DNA from: Saccharomonospora sp. NB11
GTDB lineage: Bacteria; Actinomycetota; Actinomycetes; Mycobacteriales; Pseudonocardiaceae
NCBI RefSeq assembly: GCF_015910535.1
Contig: NZ_JACBJG010000011.1
Span: forward strand, 91,555-155,554
Length of the DNA: 64,000 nt
Reading direction: 5' to 3'
Shown here: positions 35,351 to 44,630 of the stretch, piece after piece
Position numbering within the stretch: the stretch's first letter is position 1
How the letters are laid out: every line of letters begins with the position of its first letter
Made by a program: the position numbers and the translations under genes
The notes under the pieces: generated by a model
Database searches by the model: none
Seen by the model: the letters and a program-made list of their open reading frames with translations, nothing else
Told to the model about the DNA's origin: nothing

Positions 35351-36481
35351 TCAGGTCGGCAGGAGCATCACCGTCGCGTCCGCGTGATCGAGCCACAACA
35401 CGTGTTGCCCGTCCGGGGAGACGGTGAGTCCGAACCGGGTCGGTTCCGGGTGGCCTGCGTTGTCCCACCAGTCGGCGAGTTCGACGAGTCCGGCCCACAG
35501 ATTCTGGGGACCTCCGTGTACCACGACGGCGTTCCCGCTGTCGTCGAGACGAGCTCGCGCCCACGAACTGCTCAGAGGGTCGACGAGCGCGTACATGTCG
35601 CCGTCGTCGCCGTGCACCACGACCCTGTGGACGTGCGGGTGAACGATGGCGTGGAGGCACTGCACGGGGCGCTCCTCCAGAACGGCCGGCCACAGGGACC
35701 GCGAGGCGACGCCGTCCTGGTTGGCGATCTTGATGATGTCCCGCACCGTCGGCGCCGTGTCGTTGATGTCGGAGCGCAGCCGCATGAACGCGGCGTAGTC
35801 GGTGAACTTGCCGCTCGCGGTGCCGTCTTCGGAGACCGTGAGCCTGGCCAGGGCGAACCCGAGGTTCACCACGATGATCCCGCCCGGCCGGACTTGCTCC
35901 AGCCAGTGCGCGGGAACGCGCGGCAGACCGCAGGTGGCGATGATCCGGTCGTACGGGGCGGCGGACGGTTCACCGAGAGCACCGTCTCCCGCGACGAGAC
36001 GGGGGCCGTAACCGATTCCGGCCAGCCTGGTTCGGGCCTGGTCGACCAGGCTGGGATCGATGTCGATGCTGGTGACCGAATGGTCGCCGATCTCGTGACA
36101 CAGCAACGCGGCGTTGTACCCGGTCCCGGTGCCGATCTCCAACACACGGTGGCCGGGGTGGACATCGAGCCGTTCCAACATCACGGCCATCAACGATGGC
36201 GTGGTGGAACTCGACGTCGCGGTACCGCATTCGTCGAGTTGGGTGAGGAGCGAAACGTTGTCGTAGACAGCAGCGAGCGCAGTGGCCGCGTCCACGTTCA
36301 TGTCGTAGTGCGTGTGCCGGCCGGTGGCCGGGTCATGCACAGTGAACGTGTCGACGAACGCCTCTCGAGGGACGTCCAGGAACGCCTGCCGCCAGCGGGA
36401 TTCGTGAAGGAATCCCTCGGCGACGAGCCGATCGACGAGCTGCGAACGTAGCGCGGCGCTATCGGTGGTTGTGGTGGTCAC
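35351..36481 (-). CDS. tgmC: graspetide-type PIMT-like O-methyltransferase (ATP-grasp peptide maturase system)
   Basis: A 376-residue protein whose core matches protein-L-isoaspartate methyltransferase (REAFVD near residue 45, LEIGTGTGYNAALL SAM motif, GDGALGEPSAAPYDRIIATCG, QVRPGGIIVVNLG). A ~150-residue C-terminal extension is typical of methyltransferases from ATP-grasp RiPP (graspetide) clusters, where they methylate Asp in the precursor and yield aspartimide. GTG at 36481 overlaps the stop of the ATP-grasp remnant (GTGA), the usual gene order. No precursor gene is visible, so it may now be orphaned. Confidence 0.82.
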   Translation of the reverse strand: MTTTTTDSAALRSQLVDRLVAEGFLHESRWRQAFLDVPREAFVDTFTVHDPATGRHTHYDMNVDAATALAAVYDNVSLLTQLDECGTATSSSTTPSLMAVMLERLDVHPGHRVLEIGTGTGYNAALLCHEIGDHSVTSIDIDPSLVDQARTRLAGIGYGPRLVAGDGALGEPSAAPYDRIIATCGLPRVPAHWLEQVRPGGIIVVNLGFALARLTVSEDGTASGKFTDYAAFMRLRSDINDTAPTVRDIIKIANQDGVASRSLWPAVLEERPVQCLHAIVHPHVHRVVVHGDDGDMYALVDPLSSSWARARLDDSGNAVVVHGGPQNLWAGLVELADWWDNAGHPEPTRFGLTVSPDGQHVLWLDHADATVMLLPT

Positions 36482-36882
36482 TGCTGTTTGTCCCCATTCA
36501 GCTCGTCGGCCAGGGCTGAGGCGATCTCGTCGGCGACGCACGACAGCCACGCCCACTGTCCGTTGGCGTTCGTTTCGAGGTAGATCCGGCGGCCGGTGTC
36601 GGCGTCGATCACGAAGTCATGCGCGGCGAACACCAGCCCGAACGACGCGGTCAGGGAGCGCAGGCTGTTCGCGGTCTCGGTGGGCGTGTCGATGGCGGTG
36701 TGGGTGAGGTCGTCGTAGTCGGCGCGGAAGTCGTTCGCGGCTGCTGCGGACGTCGAGTCGATCCTCACCGCGAACAGTCTGGCCCCGACCTGGGTGACGC
36801 GCACGTCGGCACATCCGATGGTCCGTGACGCCACCGCTGTGCTGGTGAGTCTGCACCGTCGATCGAACCCTGAGCTGTCGAG
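36478..36882 (-). pseudogene. tgmB: 3' remnant of ATP-grasp graspetide ligase
   Basis: The frame encodes the C-terminal ~118 residues of an ATP-grasp ribosomal-peptide maturase: ADVRVTQVGARLFAVRID, then AAHDFVIDADTGRRIYLETNANGQWAW (written here as the metal-binding LETNANGQW motif with its Glu and Asn). A full TgmB is about 320 residues; the ATP-binding N-terminal part is missing. Reading upstream, the frame reaches a TAA at 36883-36885 without further homology, about 120 bases from tRNA-His. The gene was probably truncated by a deletion or by loss of an island next to the tRNA. A GTG at 36834 could still start a short peptide. Confidence 0.75.
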
Positions 36883-36963
36883 TTACGCCGGTTGGGTCGG
36901 TATCACGCACTAGGCGGAGACGTCTCGCAGTGTTTAGGGGGACAGAATCCGGGTCAAATGGGA

Positions 36964-36987
36964 ACGGCCCCGGTTTCCCGGGGCCGT
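36964..36987 (-). terminator. hairpin after tRNA-His
   Basis: ACGGCCCCGG-TTTC-CCGGGGCCGT is a 10-bp perfect stem just downstream of the leftward tRNA-His gene. T tract on the - strand is weak. Confidence 0.7.
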
Positions 36988-37005
36988 GACCTGCGGTTTT
37001 CTTGG

Positions 37006-37079
37006 GGTGAGTGACGGGACTTGAACCCGCGGCCCCCTGGACCACAACCAGGTGCTCTACCAGCTGAGCTACACCCACC
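37006..37079 (-). tRNA. tRNA-His (anticodon GUG)
   Basis: Acceptor GTGGGTG/CACTCAC with one G-U pair, anticodon stem CCTGG/CCAGG with loop TTGTGGT (anticodon GUG), T loop TTCAAGT. The extra G at position -1 (37079) and the C73 discriminator at 37006 are the hallmarks of tRNA-His. CCA is not encoded. Confidence 0.95.
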
Positions 37080-37145
37080 GCGAGAGGCGCCGTAGCACCT
37101 CGGCCCGATCATCATAGCGTGCCCGCGCGAGCACGCCGCACGGGG

Positions 37146-37754
37146 TCACCTCTTGTCGTTACGCAGCACGTCGTTCGCGGCGGCGCGGGCTTCCTCGCTG
37201 CTCGGGCCGGGCAGTGGGACGAACGCCGTGCGCCGGTAGTACTCCAGCTCGCCGATCGACTCCTTGATGTCGGCGAGGGCCCGGTGCGCGAGTCCCTTCT
37301 CGGGCTTGGCGTAGTAGATCCGCGGGTACCAGCGGCGCACGAGTTCCTTCACGGACGACACGTCCACCATGCGGTAGTGCAGGTGGGCGTCCAGCTCGGG
37401 CATGTCGCGCGCGATAAAGCCTCGGTCGGTGGCGATCGAGTTGCCGGCCAGCGGCGCGGAGTGCGGTTCGGGCACGTACTCGCGGATGTACGCGAGCGCG
37501 CGCTGCTCGGCCTCCTCGATGGTCATGGTCGAGCGACGGACCTCCTCGGTGAGGCCCGATCGGGCGTGCATGTCGCGGACGACGTCCGGCATGTTGGCCA
37601 GTGCGTCGTCGTCGGCGTGGATCACGAGGTCGACACCCTCGCCGAGCACGTTCAGCTCTGCGTCCGTCACGAGCACGGCAATCTCGATCAGGGCGTCCTT
37701 GGCGAGGTCGAGCCCCGTCATCTCACAGTCGATCCAGACAAGGCGGTCGGTCAC
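37146..37754 (-). CDS. orn: oligoribonuclease
   Basis: A 202-residue DEDDh 3'-5' exonuclease. N-terminal [10 protein letters not shown] carries the first Asp and Glu, the [21 protein letters not shown] region the second Asp, and [10 protein letters not shown] the His and last Asp. Orn degrades short RNAs and pGpG, the end product of c-di-GMP breakdown, which links it functionally to the diguanylate cyclase in this window. It is essential in many actinobacteria. Confidence 0.93.
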   Translation of the reverse strand: MTDRLVWIDCEMTGLDLAKDALIEIAVLVTDAELNVLGEGVDLVIHADDDALANMPDVVRDMHARSGLTEEVRRSTMTIEEAEQRALAYIREYVPEPHSAPLAGNSIATDRGFIARDMPELDAHLHYRMVDVSSVKELVRRWYPRIYYAKPEKGLAHRALADIKESIGELEYYRRTAFVPLPGPSSEEARAAANDVLRNDKR

Positions 37755-38124
37755 CGGAAAACCCTAACGCGTGGGATGTCCGTGGGTGTGTCGGGCATTG
37801 CCGGGGTGGAAGACGAGGCGAATGCGGAGAGTGTCGCCGTGCTGTCTCCGCGACGCGGGTTTCGATGCGCGAATCGAGGGGAGGGCTCGACGATCTCGGG
37901 TGACTGATTCGACCACAGTGGACTATTCGGTGGGTGGGGTGAGGTGGTGTCGTCACTCGGGTGGAGCAACTTCGTGTGCGAGTGGAACCGTTCGGTTTCC
38001 CGTGCGCTTCTCGGTTTCGGTGGTGCGCCGTAACGTCGGCGTCGGGCGGGGTTCTTCGGGGATCGAGCGTCCACAGTGGTCCCGGAAGCCTCGGCGGGCG
38101 AGTGGTTCGACGGCAGGGGGAGAC
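37755..38124. other. 370-bp intergenic region, no gene seen
   Basis: It lies between the leftward orn gene and the rightward glycosylase gene and holds both promoters. The frame open upstream of the glycosylase start is Arg/Gly/Ser-rich and lacks a ribosome-binding site, so I do not count it. Confidence 0.45.
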
Positions 38125-39030
38125 ATGGCGAGAACGATCGAGACGACACGGCGTGCTGCTCTGGGCGTCACCGTGCCCGCGCGGGGTGAGGTCGACATCG
38201 CGGACTACGTCGCTCACCTGGAGCGCGTACCGAGGCCGTGCGGTGTCTCGCGTGGTGGGCCCGGCACGGTGCTGCTCGCGTTCGCGGTGGAGCGGACGTG
38301 GCGTTACGCCACCGCGTCGGTGAGTCGAGCGGGGCCGGAGTCGGTGCGGGTCGAGGTGGAGTCCGCGCCGGACGACGGCCCGGCCGCCGTGGCGCAGGTC
38401 CGCCGCATCCTCTCCCTCGACGTGGACGCCCGGGGTTTTCCCGACGTCGTGTCGGCGGATCCGGTTCTCGCGCGTCGGGTTCGTGTGGCCCCAGGATTAC
38501 GACCGATCCTGTTCGGTTCGCCCTGGGAGGCGGCGTGCTGGGCGGTGGTGTGTCATCGACTGCGGGTGGCGCAGGCCGACGCGCTGGTCCGTCGCATCGC
38601 CGAACGGCGAGGTCCACGGCTGCGATGTGGAGGCCGGGAGGTCGTGTGCTTTCCGTCACCGCGCGATCTCGGCCGGCTCGACGAGTCTTTCGGGTTGTCG
38701 GAGATCAAGCGACGTCGGCTGACGGTGCTCGCCGACGCGGCCCTCGCAGGAGAGCTCGACGCGGACGTCCTGCGCGCGCTCTCGGCGACGGAGGCGCTGG
38801 AGCGGGTACGGACGCTGTCGGGCATCGGGCCGTTCTCCGCCGAACTCGTGGTGGGGCGGGGTGCGGGGCATCCCGACCTGTTCCCGGCGGCGGAGGCACA
38901 TCTGGTGTCGACTCTGCGGCGGCTCCACGGCACCGACGAGGTCGGGGTCGCGGCGGTCGTCGACCGGTGGCGGCCCTATCGAGGGTGGGGCGCGTTCTTC
39001 GTCAGGGAGATGCCGAGTGACGAACAGTAG
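38125..39030 (+). CDS. AlkA-like DNA-3-methyladenine glycosylase
   Basis: A 301-residue protein. The N-terminal half has the beta-rich AlkA-N type fold; the C-terminal half has the HhH-GPD motif (LSGIGPFSAELVVGRGAG) with the catalytic Asp in HPDLFP. It removes alkylated purines in base-excision repair. ATG 38125 is preceded by GGGGGAG. Confidence 0.82.
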   Translation: MARTIETTRRAALGVTVPARGEVDIADYVAHLERVPRPCGVSRGGPGTVLLAFAVERTWRYATASVSRAGPESVRVEVESAPDDGPAAVAQVRRILSLDVDARGFPDVVSADPVLARRVRVAPGLRPILFGSPWEAACWAVVCHRLRVAQADALVRRIAERRGPRLRCGGREVVCFPSPRDLGRLDESFGLSEIKRRRLTVLADAALAGELDADVLRALSATEALERVRTLSGIGPFSAELVVGRGAGHPDLFPAAEAHLVSTLRRLHGTDEVGVAAVVDRWRPYRGWGAFFVREMPSDEQ

Positions 39031-39100
39031 CGCGTCGGCCCGTCGCCGTGATCGTGACCGGGCTGCAAGTCGGGGAGGGTGCCTGTGATGAGCTGAGATC

Positions 39101-39865
39101 GTGAACGGGGTGGACGTCTACGCAGAGTCCGGCAGCAGCCTCATGTCCTACGCCGCCGAGCTCGGCGCCGAGACCGCCGGCACGGTCGCGATCGTCACGG
39201 GGGTGCTCGCACTGGCGACGGTCCTCGTCGATCGGCCGTGGCGATACGCGCGCAACGTGGTGACGATCGTGCACGAGGCAGGGCACGCACTGTTCGCCGT
39301 GCTGGCGGGACGTCGGCTGCAGGGCATCACCCTGCACTCCGACACGTCGGGCGTCACGGTGTCGAAGGGCAAGCCCACCGGCCCCGGCATGGTGCTGACG
39401 GCGTTGGCCGGTTATCCCGCTCCCGCGGTGCTCGGCCTGGTGTTCGCGTGGTTCGTCTCCGCGGAACGGCTCAGCGTCGTGCTGGGAATCTCCGCCGTGC
39501 TGTTGCTCGGAGTGCTCGTGATGGTGCGCAACGCCTACGGCGTGTTCTCCGTGGTGCTGTCCGCGCTCGTGCTCGGTGGCATCGCGATGTTCGCACCACC
39601 CGGTGTGCAGGCGGCGTTCGTCTACCTGATCTCGTGGTTCCTGCTCTTCGGGGGCGTTCGGCCGCTGTTCGAACTCCAGCTCAAGCGACGCCGGGGCGCG
39701 GCGCGCGACTCGGACATCGACCAGCTCGCGAGGCTCACGGCGCTGCCCGCGGTCCTGTGGCTGTTGGTGATGGGAGTGCTGGCGGCGACGTGCGTCGTGG
39801 TGGGCAGCATGTTGCTGGTCGACCCGGCCGTGGGGCCCGAGCTGGTCTTCGAGGCGGGGAGCTGA
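39101..39865 (+). CDS. M50 family membrane metalloprotease
   Basis: A 254-residue integral membrane protein with about six hydrophobic segments. The zinc motif HEAGH at about residues 58-62 lies in a transmembrane helix, as in site-2 proteases. The second motif (N/D)PDG of S2P is not clearly present; a shorter actinobacterial M50B-like family has this layout. It may cut membrane-anchored regulators; substrate unknown. Start GTG at 39101. Confidence 0.8.
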   Translation: MNGVDVYAESGSSLMSYAAELGAETAGTVAIVTGVLALATVLVDRPWRYARNVVTIVHEAGHALFAVLAGRRLQGITLHSDTSGVTVSKGKPTGPGMVLTALAGYPAPAVLGLVFAWFVSAERLSVVLGISAVLLLGVLVMVRNAYGVFSVVLSALVLGGIAMFAPPGVQAAFVYLISWFLLFGGVRPLFELQLKRRRGAARDSDIDQLARLTALPAVLWLLVMGVLAATCVVVGSMLLVDPAVGPELVFEAGS

Positions 39866-39970
39866 CCGGGCACCGAACGCCTCACCTCGGTGGGGCACAC
39901 TGAAACACGGACAAACAGCAGTCGATGCGGGTACCCGGCACACGGGTGCGGTCGTCGGGAGGACGGTGCG

Positions 39971-41212
39971 GTGACGGACGAGGTGGCGAAGGCGGTCAAG
40001 GAGTGCGCTCGGGCGGCGAAGGCTGCGGCTCCGTCGCTGGCCGGCGCCACGGACGACGCGGTCGACGCGGCGTTGCGGGGCATGGCGCAGCGGCTGCTGG
40101 AACACCGTGACGACGTCCTGGACGCGAACCGACGGGACGTGGCCTCGGCGCGGGACGCGGGCATGAGCGCGGGATTGCTCGACCGGCTGACCATCACCGA
40201 CGACCGGTTGACGGGGATGGCCGACCAACTCCGGCTGCTGGCCGACGCTCCGCACCCGGACCGCACCCTGCCGGTCTCGGACCTCGACGGGGGACTGCGG
40301 CTCGTCGAGCGGCGTCGTCCGGTCGGAGTCATCGGAGCCAACTACGAGGCTCGGCCGAACGTGACCGTGGACGTCGCGTCGCAGTTGGTGAAGTCGCGTA
40401 ACGCCGGGGTGCTGCGGACGGGCTCCGCCGCTCTGGGGTCGGCGACCCGCCTGCTCGACGTGGTCATCCGTCCGGCGCTGGCCGAGGCGGGCATCGACGA
40501 GCGCGTCGTGCAGCTGGTGCCGCGCCCCGAGCGGGAGGCCGCCGCCGAGCTGGTCTCGCTGCCGAACCTCGTTCCCCTGGTGATTCTTCGCGGTAGCGGG
40601 GAGAGCACCCGGTCCCTGGCGCTGACGGCCGCCCGGCACGGGGTGCGGACGCTCGCCCACGCCGACGGTGGGGGCGTGCTCTACGTCGACGAGCAGGCCG
40701 ATCTCGGCACCGTTCGGTCGCTCGTCGTCGGCAGCCTCGACCGACTGGGCGTGTGCAACCGACTGAACCTGCTGCTCATCCACGACGCCGTGCACGACGA
40801 GGTGTGGCCCGTGGTGTCCGAGGCGCTCGCCGAACGCGGCGTGACGCCGTCGTCGCCGCCTCACGACCACGCCCTCGGCTACGAGTGGGCGCTCGACTCC
40901 GACCGCGAGGCCACGGTCACCGTGGCTCGGGTCGACGGGGTGGCCGAGGCGGTGCGGATCGCCAACGAGGAGACCTCCGGGCTCGCGGCGGGAATCGCCA
41001 CCGAGAACGCGGCCACCGCGGAGGCGTTCTTCGACGGCTACCAGGGCACCGGCGTGTTCTGGAACGCGCCCACCCGCCTGCTGGACGGCTTCAAGCTGCT
41101 CGGCGTGCCGGAGACGGGCATCAACCTCGACAAGGTGCCCGGGCCTCGTGGTCCGGTCACCTACACCGACCTGTACGTCCGCCAGTACGCGGTACTTCCG
41201 GCCGGGCGGTGA
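39971..41212 (+). CDS. ProA-like glutamate-5-semialdehyde dehydrogenase family protein (divergent)
   Basis: A 413-residue aldehyde dehydrogenase-fold protein. The first 200 residues follow gamma-glutamyl phosphate reductase (RPVGVIGANYEARPNVTVDVASQLVKSRN, LRTGS) and the catalytic Cys is in GVCNRLNLLLIH. The C terminus (FWNAPTRLLDGFKLLG...) lacks the usual ProA sequence FGFGAEIGISTQK-like, so it is a divergent paralogue or an enzyme with another acyl-phosphate substrate. GTG 39971 gives the normal ProA length. No proB is nearby. Confidence 0.75.
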   Translation: MTDEVAKAVKECARAAKAAAPSLAGATDDAVDAALRGMAQRLLEHRDDVLDANRRDVASARDAGMSAGLLDRLTITDDRLTGMADQLRLLADAPHPDRTLPVSDLDGGLRLVERRRPVGVIGANYEARPNVTVDVASQLVKSRNAGVLRTGSAALGSATRLLDVVIRPALAEAGIDERVVQLVPRPEREAAAELVSLPNLVPLVILRGSGESTRSLALTAARHGVRTLAHADGGGVLYVDEQADLGTVRSLVVGSLDRLGVCNRLNLLLIHDAVHDEVWPVVSEALAERGVTPSSPPHDHALGYEWALDSDREATVTVARVDGVAEAVRIANEETSGLAAGIATENAATAEAFFDGYQGTGVFWNAPTRLLDGFKLLGVPETGINLDKVPGPRGPVTYTDLYVRQYAVLPAGR

Positions 41213-41411
41213 GCGATCCCTCGTCGTTGAGCGCGCCAGGAGGGAATGCCTGCCCTCCCGCGAACGTCGTCACTTGACGGTGCCGAGCGCGTTCTCACCG
41301 AGGTGATCGATCACCTGTTCGACGAGTACCGTAGGTTGCCGCCCCTGCCTGGGTGGTGCCACGGCCGTGGCGTCACCGCAAAGATCAACCCCCAGAAGCA
41401 GGAGCTTTTTC

Positions 41412-43139
41412 ATGGTCGCCATCACGGCGGAATCGCACAACGACCTCGACGTACCCGACACCGGATCGGCTTCCGCCTTCGCCGAGCTCGGGCTACGTCC
41501 GGAACTGCTGGCGGCGCTGACGGAACTCGGGTACGAGGAACCGACGCCCATCCAGCGCGCCGCGATCCCGCCCCTGCTCGAAGGCGCCGACGTCGTCGGC
41601 CAGGCGGCCACCGGAACCGGCAAGACCGCCGCGTTCTCGCTCCCGGTGCTGCACCGCATCGCCGACGTCGCTCAGCGCGGCACCCGGCCGAGCGCGCTCG
41701 TGTTGGTCCCCACCCGCGAACTGGCTGCGCAGGTGTGCGAGGCCATGTACCGCTACGGCCAGCGACTCGGCATCAAGGTCCTTCCCGTCTACGGCGGGCA
41801 GCCCATGGGCAGGCAGCTCCGCGGTCTGGAGAACGGGGTCGACGTCGTCGTCGCCACCCCGGGGCGCGCGCTGGACCACCTGTCCCGCGGTTCGCTCGAC
41901 CTGTCGGCGCTGCGCATGGTGGTGCTCGACGAGGCCGACGAGATGCTCGACATGGGCTTCGCCGAGGACATCGACGCGATCTTCGAACGCACTCCGGACG
42001 ACCGGCAGACCATGCTGTTCTCGGCGACGATGCCGCCGCGGATCGCCGGGCTGGTCCGCCGCTATCTGCGCGAACCGCGTCGGATCGAGTTGTCCCGGGC
42101 CGAGTCCATGAGCGGTGACGCCGCCGCGGTCACCCAGACCGCCTACCTCGTGCCGCGAGGTCACAAGCCGGCCGCCCTCGGCCGGGTGCTCGACATCGAG
42201 GCGCCCGAGGCGACGGTCGTCTTCTGCCGCACGCGGGAAGAAGTCGATCGGCTCACCGAGACGATGAACGCTCGCGGCTACCGGGCCGAGGCCCTGCACG
42301 GTGGCATGGACCAGAACCAGCGCCAGCGCGTGGTCGGTCGTCTGCGTGCCGGGACCGCCGATCTCGTCGTCGCCACGGACGTCGCCGCGCGCGGACTGGA
42401 CATCGACCAGCTCACGCACGTCGTGAACTACGACGTGCCGAGCGCACCCGAGGTGTACGTGCACCGCATCGGCCGGGTCGGTCGAGCAGGACGCGAAGGC
42501 AGCGCGATCACCCTCGTCGAGCCCCGCGAACACCGCATGGTCAAGACGATCGAGCGGGTCACCGGACACACCCTCCCGGTGCGCAAACTCCCGACCGTCG
42601 CCGATCTTCGCGCCCGTCGACTCGAACTCACCCGTGCCGCGCTGCGGGAGACGTTGGTCGAGGCGGACGACCTGGAGCCTTACCGCGCGGTCGTGGAGTC
42701 GCTGGCGGAGGAGTTCGACGTCGTCGAGATCGCTCTCGCCGCGGTCAAGCTCGCGCACAAGGCCGAGGGCATCGTGGACGACGACAACGAGATCCCCGAC
42801 GTGGAACTCCGGCCCCGGGACGAGGGCAGGGGACGCCGCGAGCCGAAGGGCCGGGGGCCCCGGGACAAGCGAGGCGGACGTCGCCCGAGCGGCGGCATGA
42901 CCAGGCTGTTCGTCGGCCTGGGACGTCGTGCGGGAGTCCGGCCTCAGGACCTCGTCGGCGCCATCGCGGGCGAGTCGCAGCTTCGGGGCAAGGACGTCGG
43001 CGCCATCGAGATCGCCGACAAGTTCTCGCTGGTCGACGTGCCTGACACGGCTGCCGACCACGTCATCACGGCCCTGCGCGACACCAGCATCAAGGGCCGC
43101 AAGGTCGTCGTTCGTCGCGAGCGCTACGCGGGTCGCTGA
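41412..43139 (+). CDS. deaD: DEAD-box RNA helicase (CsdA/DeaD-like)
   Basis: A 575-residue helicase. Q motif (FAELGLRPELLAAL...PTPIQ), Walker A ATGTGKTAAF, DEAD box VLDEADEMLDMG, SAT, and HRIGRVGRAGREG of domain 2 are complete. A charged Arg/Gly linker leads to a C-terminal DbpA-type RNA-binding domain (TRLFVGLGRRAGVRPQDLVG...). It unwinds structured RNA in ribosome assembly and cold adaptation. GGAG precedes ATG 41412. The end overlaps the convergent cyclase gene by 16 bases. Confidence 0.93.
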   Translation: MVAITAESHNDLDVPDTGSASAFAELGLRPELLAALTELGYEEPTPIQRAAIPPLLEGADVVGQAATGTGKTAAFSLPVLHRIADVAQRGTRPSALVLVPTRELAAQVCEAMYRYGQRLGIKVLPVYGGQPMGRQLRGLENGVDVVVATPGRALDHLSRGSLDLSALRMVVLDEADEMLDMGFAEDIDAIFERTPDDRQTMLFSATMPPRIAGLVRRYLREPRRIELSRAESMSGDAAAVTQTAYLVPRGHKPAALGRVLDIEAPEATVVFCRTREEVDRLTETMNARGYRAEALHGGMDQNQRQRVVGRLRAGTADLVVATDVAARGLDIDQLTHVVNYDVPSAPEVYVHRIGRVGRAGREGSAITLVEPREHRMVKTIERVTGHTLPVRKLPTVADLRARRLELTRAALRETLVEADDLEPYRAVVESLAEEFDVVEIALAAVKLAHKAEGIVDDDNEIPDVELRPRDEGRGRREPKGRGPRDKRGGRRPSGGMTRLFVGLGRRAGVRPQDLVGAIAGESQLRGKDVGAIEIADKFSLVDVPDTAADHVITALRDTSIKGRKVVVRRERYAGR

Positions 43140-44107
43140 GCGGCCCGCCGCAGGACCGCGGGTCGCACCCGGGGAAAGCCAGACACCGACACCGCCCGCA
43201 GCGACCGCAGCCGGAAGCCGGGCTCGTCGTCCAGCGTCTCCGCCAGTGAGGCGTTGACCAGCACGGTTCCGGGTCGGGCGATCGACGTGAGACGGCTCGC
43301 GAGGTTCACCACCGACCCGTAGACGTCGCCGAAGCGGCTGAGCACGCGCCCGGAGGCGAGCCCGCCTCGCACGGAAGGCAGCAGATCGTCCGCGTCCGCG
43401 GCCTCGGCCAACGACAGAGCGATTTCGGCGGCGTCCCTCGGTTCCGGACACACGAACAGCACCTCGTCGCCGATGAGCTTGACGACGTGTCCGTGATGGT
43501 CGGCGACGAGCCCGGTGGCCAGTGACTCGAACCGTTCGAGGATCTCGGTGAGTTCCCGCTCGTCGACGCGCCGGACCATGCGGGTGTAGCCGACCAGGTC
43601 GACGAAACCGACGACCTGCGTCGCTGCCTCGAGCTGCTCGCCCGCCGCGAGTGCCCGACCGGCGTTGGCGGCGAGGTGTCTGCGCCAGACGAAGTCGTGG
43701 ATGTGACGCAGCCGCGGCAGCAGCCGTTCGATGAGGGCGGAGACCTCGTCCGGGGTTCGCGCCAGCTCCGGGTGGTCGGCGAGCAGTGCCCGCAACAGCT
43801 CCGCCTGCCATTCGGCGAGCCGCGACATGTGCAGACCGATGGCACGGGCCACGGTCGTCTCCAGGTCCTTGTCCAGGACACCGTCGTCGATCAGCCGGTT
43901 GGTGGTGCGCATGGCCTCGACGTCGAGCTCGGTGAAGACCACCTCGTCGTCGCCGACCGTCGCAAAGCCGAGCGCACGCCACAGTGCCCGCGAACGGTCG
44001 GGCGAGACCCCGGCCTGCTCGGCGACCTCAAGCCGGGTGAACCGGCGCGGCCCGCCGAGCAGGACCCGTTCCAGTTCCGGCGGCAGACCGCCGCTCGGCG
44101 CGCTCAC
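43124..44107 (-). CDS. class III adenylate/guanylate cyclase
   Basis: A 327-residue soluble protein. The N-terminal ~130 residues resemble the adenylate cyclase regulatory domain (helical, pH-sensing in Rv1264-type enzymes), and ~165-315 is a class III cyclase domain: metal-binding Asp in VGFVDLVGYT, second Asp in LIGDEVLFV, and Asn/Arg in GSVVNLASRL. All catalytic positions I can place are kept. GTG 44107 overlaps the stop of the universal stress protein gene (GTGA), so the two are translationally coupled. Confidence 0.87.
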   Translation of the reverse strand: MSAPSGGLPPELERVLLGGPRRFTRLEVAEQAGVSPDRSRALWRALGFATVGDDEVVFTELDVEAMRTTNRLIDDGVLDKDLETTVARAIGLHMSRLAEWQAELLRALLADHPELARTPDEVSALIERLLPRLRHIHDFVWRRHLAANAGRALAAGEQLEAATQVVGFVDLVGYTRMVRRVDERELTEILERFESLATGLVADHHGHVVKLIGDEVLFVCPEPRDAAEIALSLAEAADADDLLPSVRGGLASGRVLSRFGDVYGSVVNLASRLTSIARPGTVLVNASLAETLDDEPGFRLRSLRAVSVSGFPRVRPAVLRRAAQRPA

Positions 44108-44553
44108 GTGGTGTGGACGATGAGCACGTCCACCCCCGACTTGCGGGCGACCTCGGACGGAACCGAGCCGAGGATGCGCCCGGCCAACGTGTTGAGCCCC
44201 CGGTTGCCGACCACGAGCAGGTCGGCGGAGCGTTGCTTCACGATCTTGCGCAGGCTGGCCACCGGCTCACCGACGACCGCCACCGTCTCCACGGACGTCG
44301 CGCCTGCCGTTGCCGCGCGTTCCGCTGCGGCTCGCAGGGTCTCCTCGGCGGGCGCCGAACCAACGACCTGGTAGGCCTCGTCTCCGAGCACGTCCTGGGC
44401 CTTGTCGACGCGGTCCTGGTCGGCGGGATGGTAGGCGCAGGCGATGACGAGGGTCGCGCCCGAGTCGGCGGCGACCTTCGCGGCACGCTCGACGGCGGCA
44501 AGTGAGGAGTCCGAACCGTCGGTGCCGACGACAACGGTGGAATAGGCGGCCAT
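44104..44553 (-). CDS. universal stress protein (UspA family)
   Basis: A 149-residue single-domain Usp. N-terminal STVVVGTDGSDSSLAAV, and the ATP-binding motif VVGNRGLNTLAGRILGSVPSEVA (G-2x-G-9x-G-S/T type) are complete, so it is an ATP-binding Usp. ATG at 44553 follows CTGGAGG. It heads an operon with the adenylate cyclase gene. Confidence 0.9.
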   Translation of the reverse strand: MAAYSTVVVGTDGSDSSLAAVERAAKVAADSGATLVIACAYHPADQDRVDKAQDVLGDEAYQVVGSAPAEETLRAAAERAATAGATSVETVAVVGEPVASLRKIVKQRSADLLVVGNRGLNTLAGRILGSVPSEVARKSGVDVLIVHTT

Positions 44554-44630
44554 CCGGTCCTCCAGTGGGGTGGTCGTACCGGTTCTGGAGGGTGACAGTA
44601 GCGGGTCCCGGATGGCCGCGCAGCAGTTAC

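Noticed and set aside
36617..37078. 153-residue open frame over tRNA-His
   Set aside because: Its N terminus is the tRNA gene read as protein; the remainder is out of frame with the ATP-grasp remnant.
41493..43982. 829-residue open frame on the - strand
   Set aside because: Runs antisense to the DEAD-box helicase and over the cyclase gene; no protein features.
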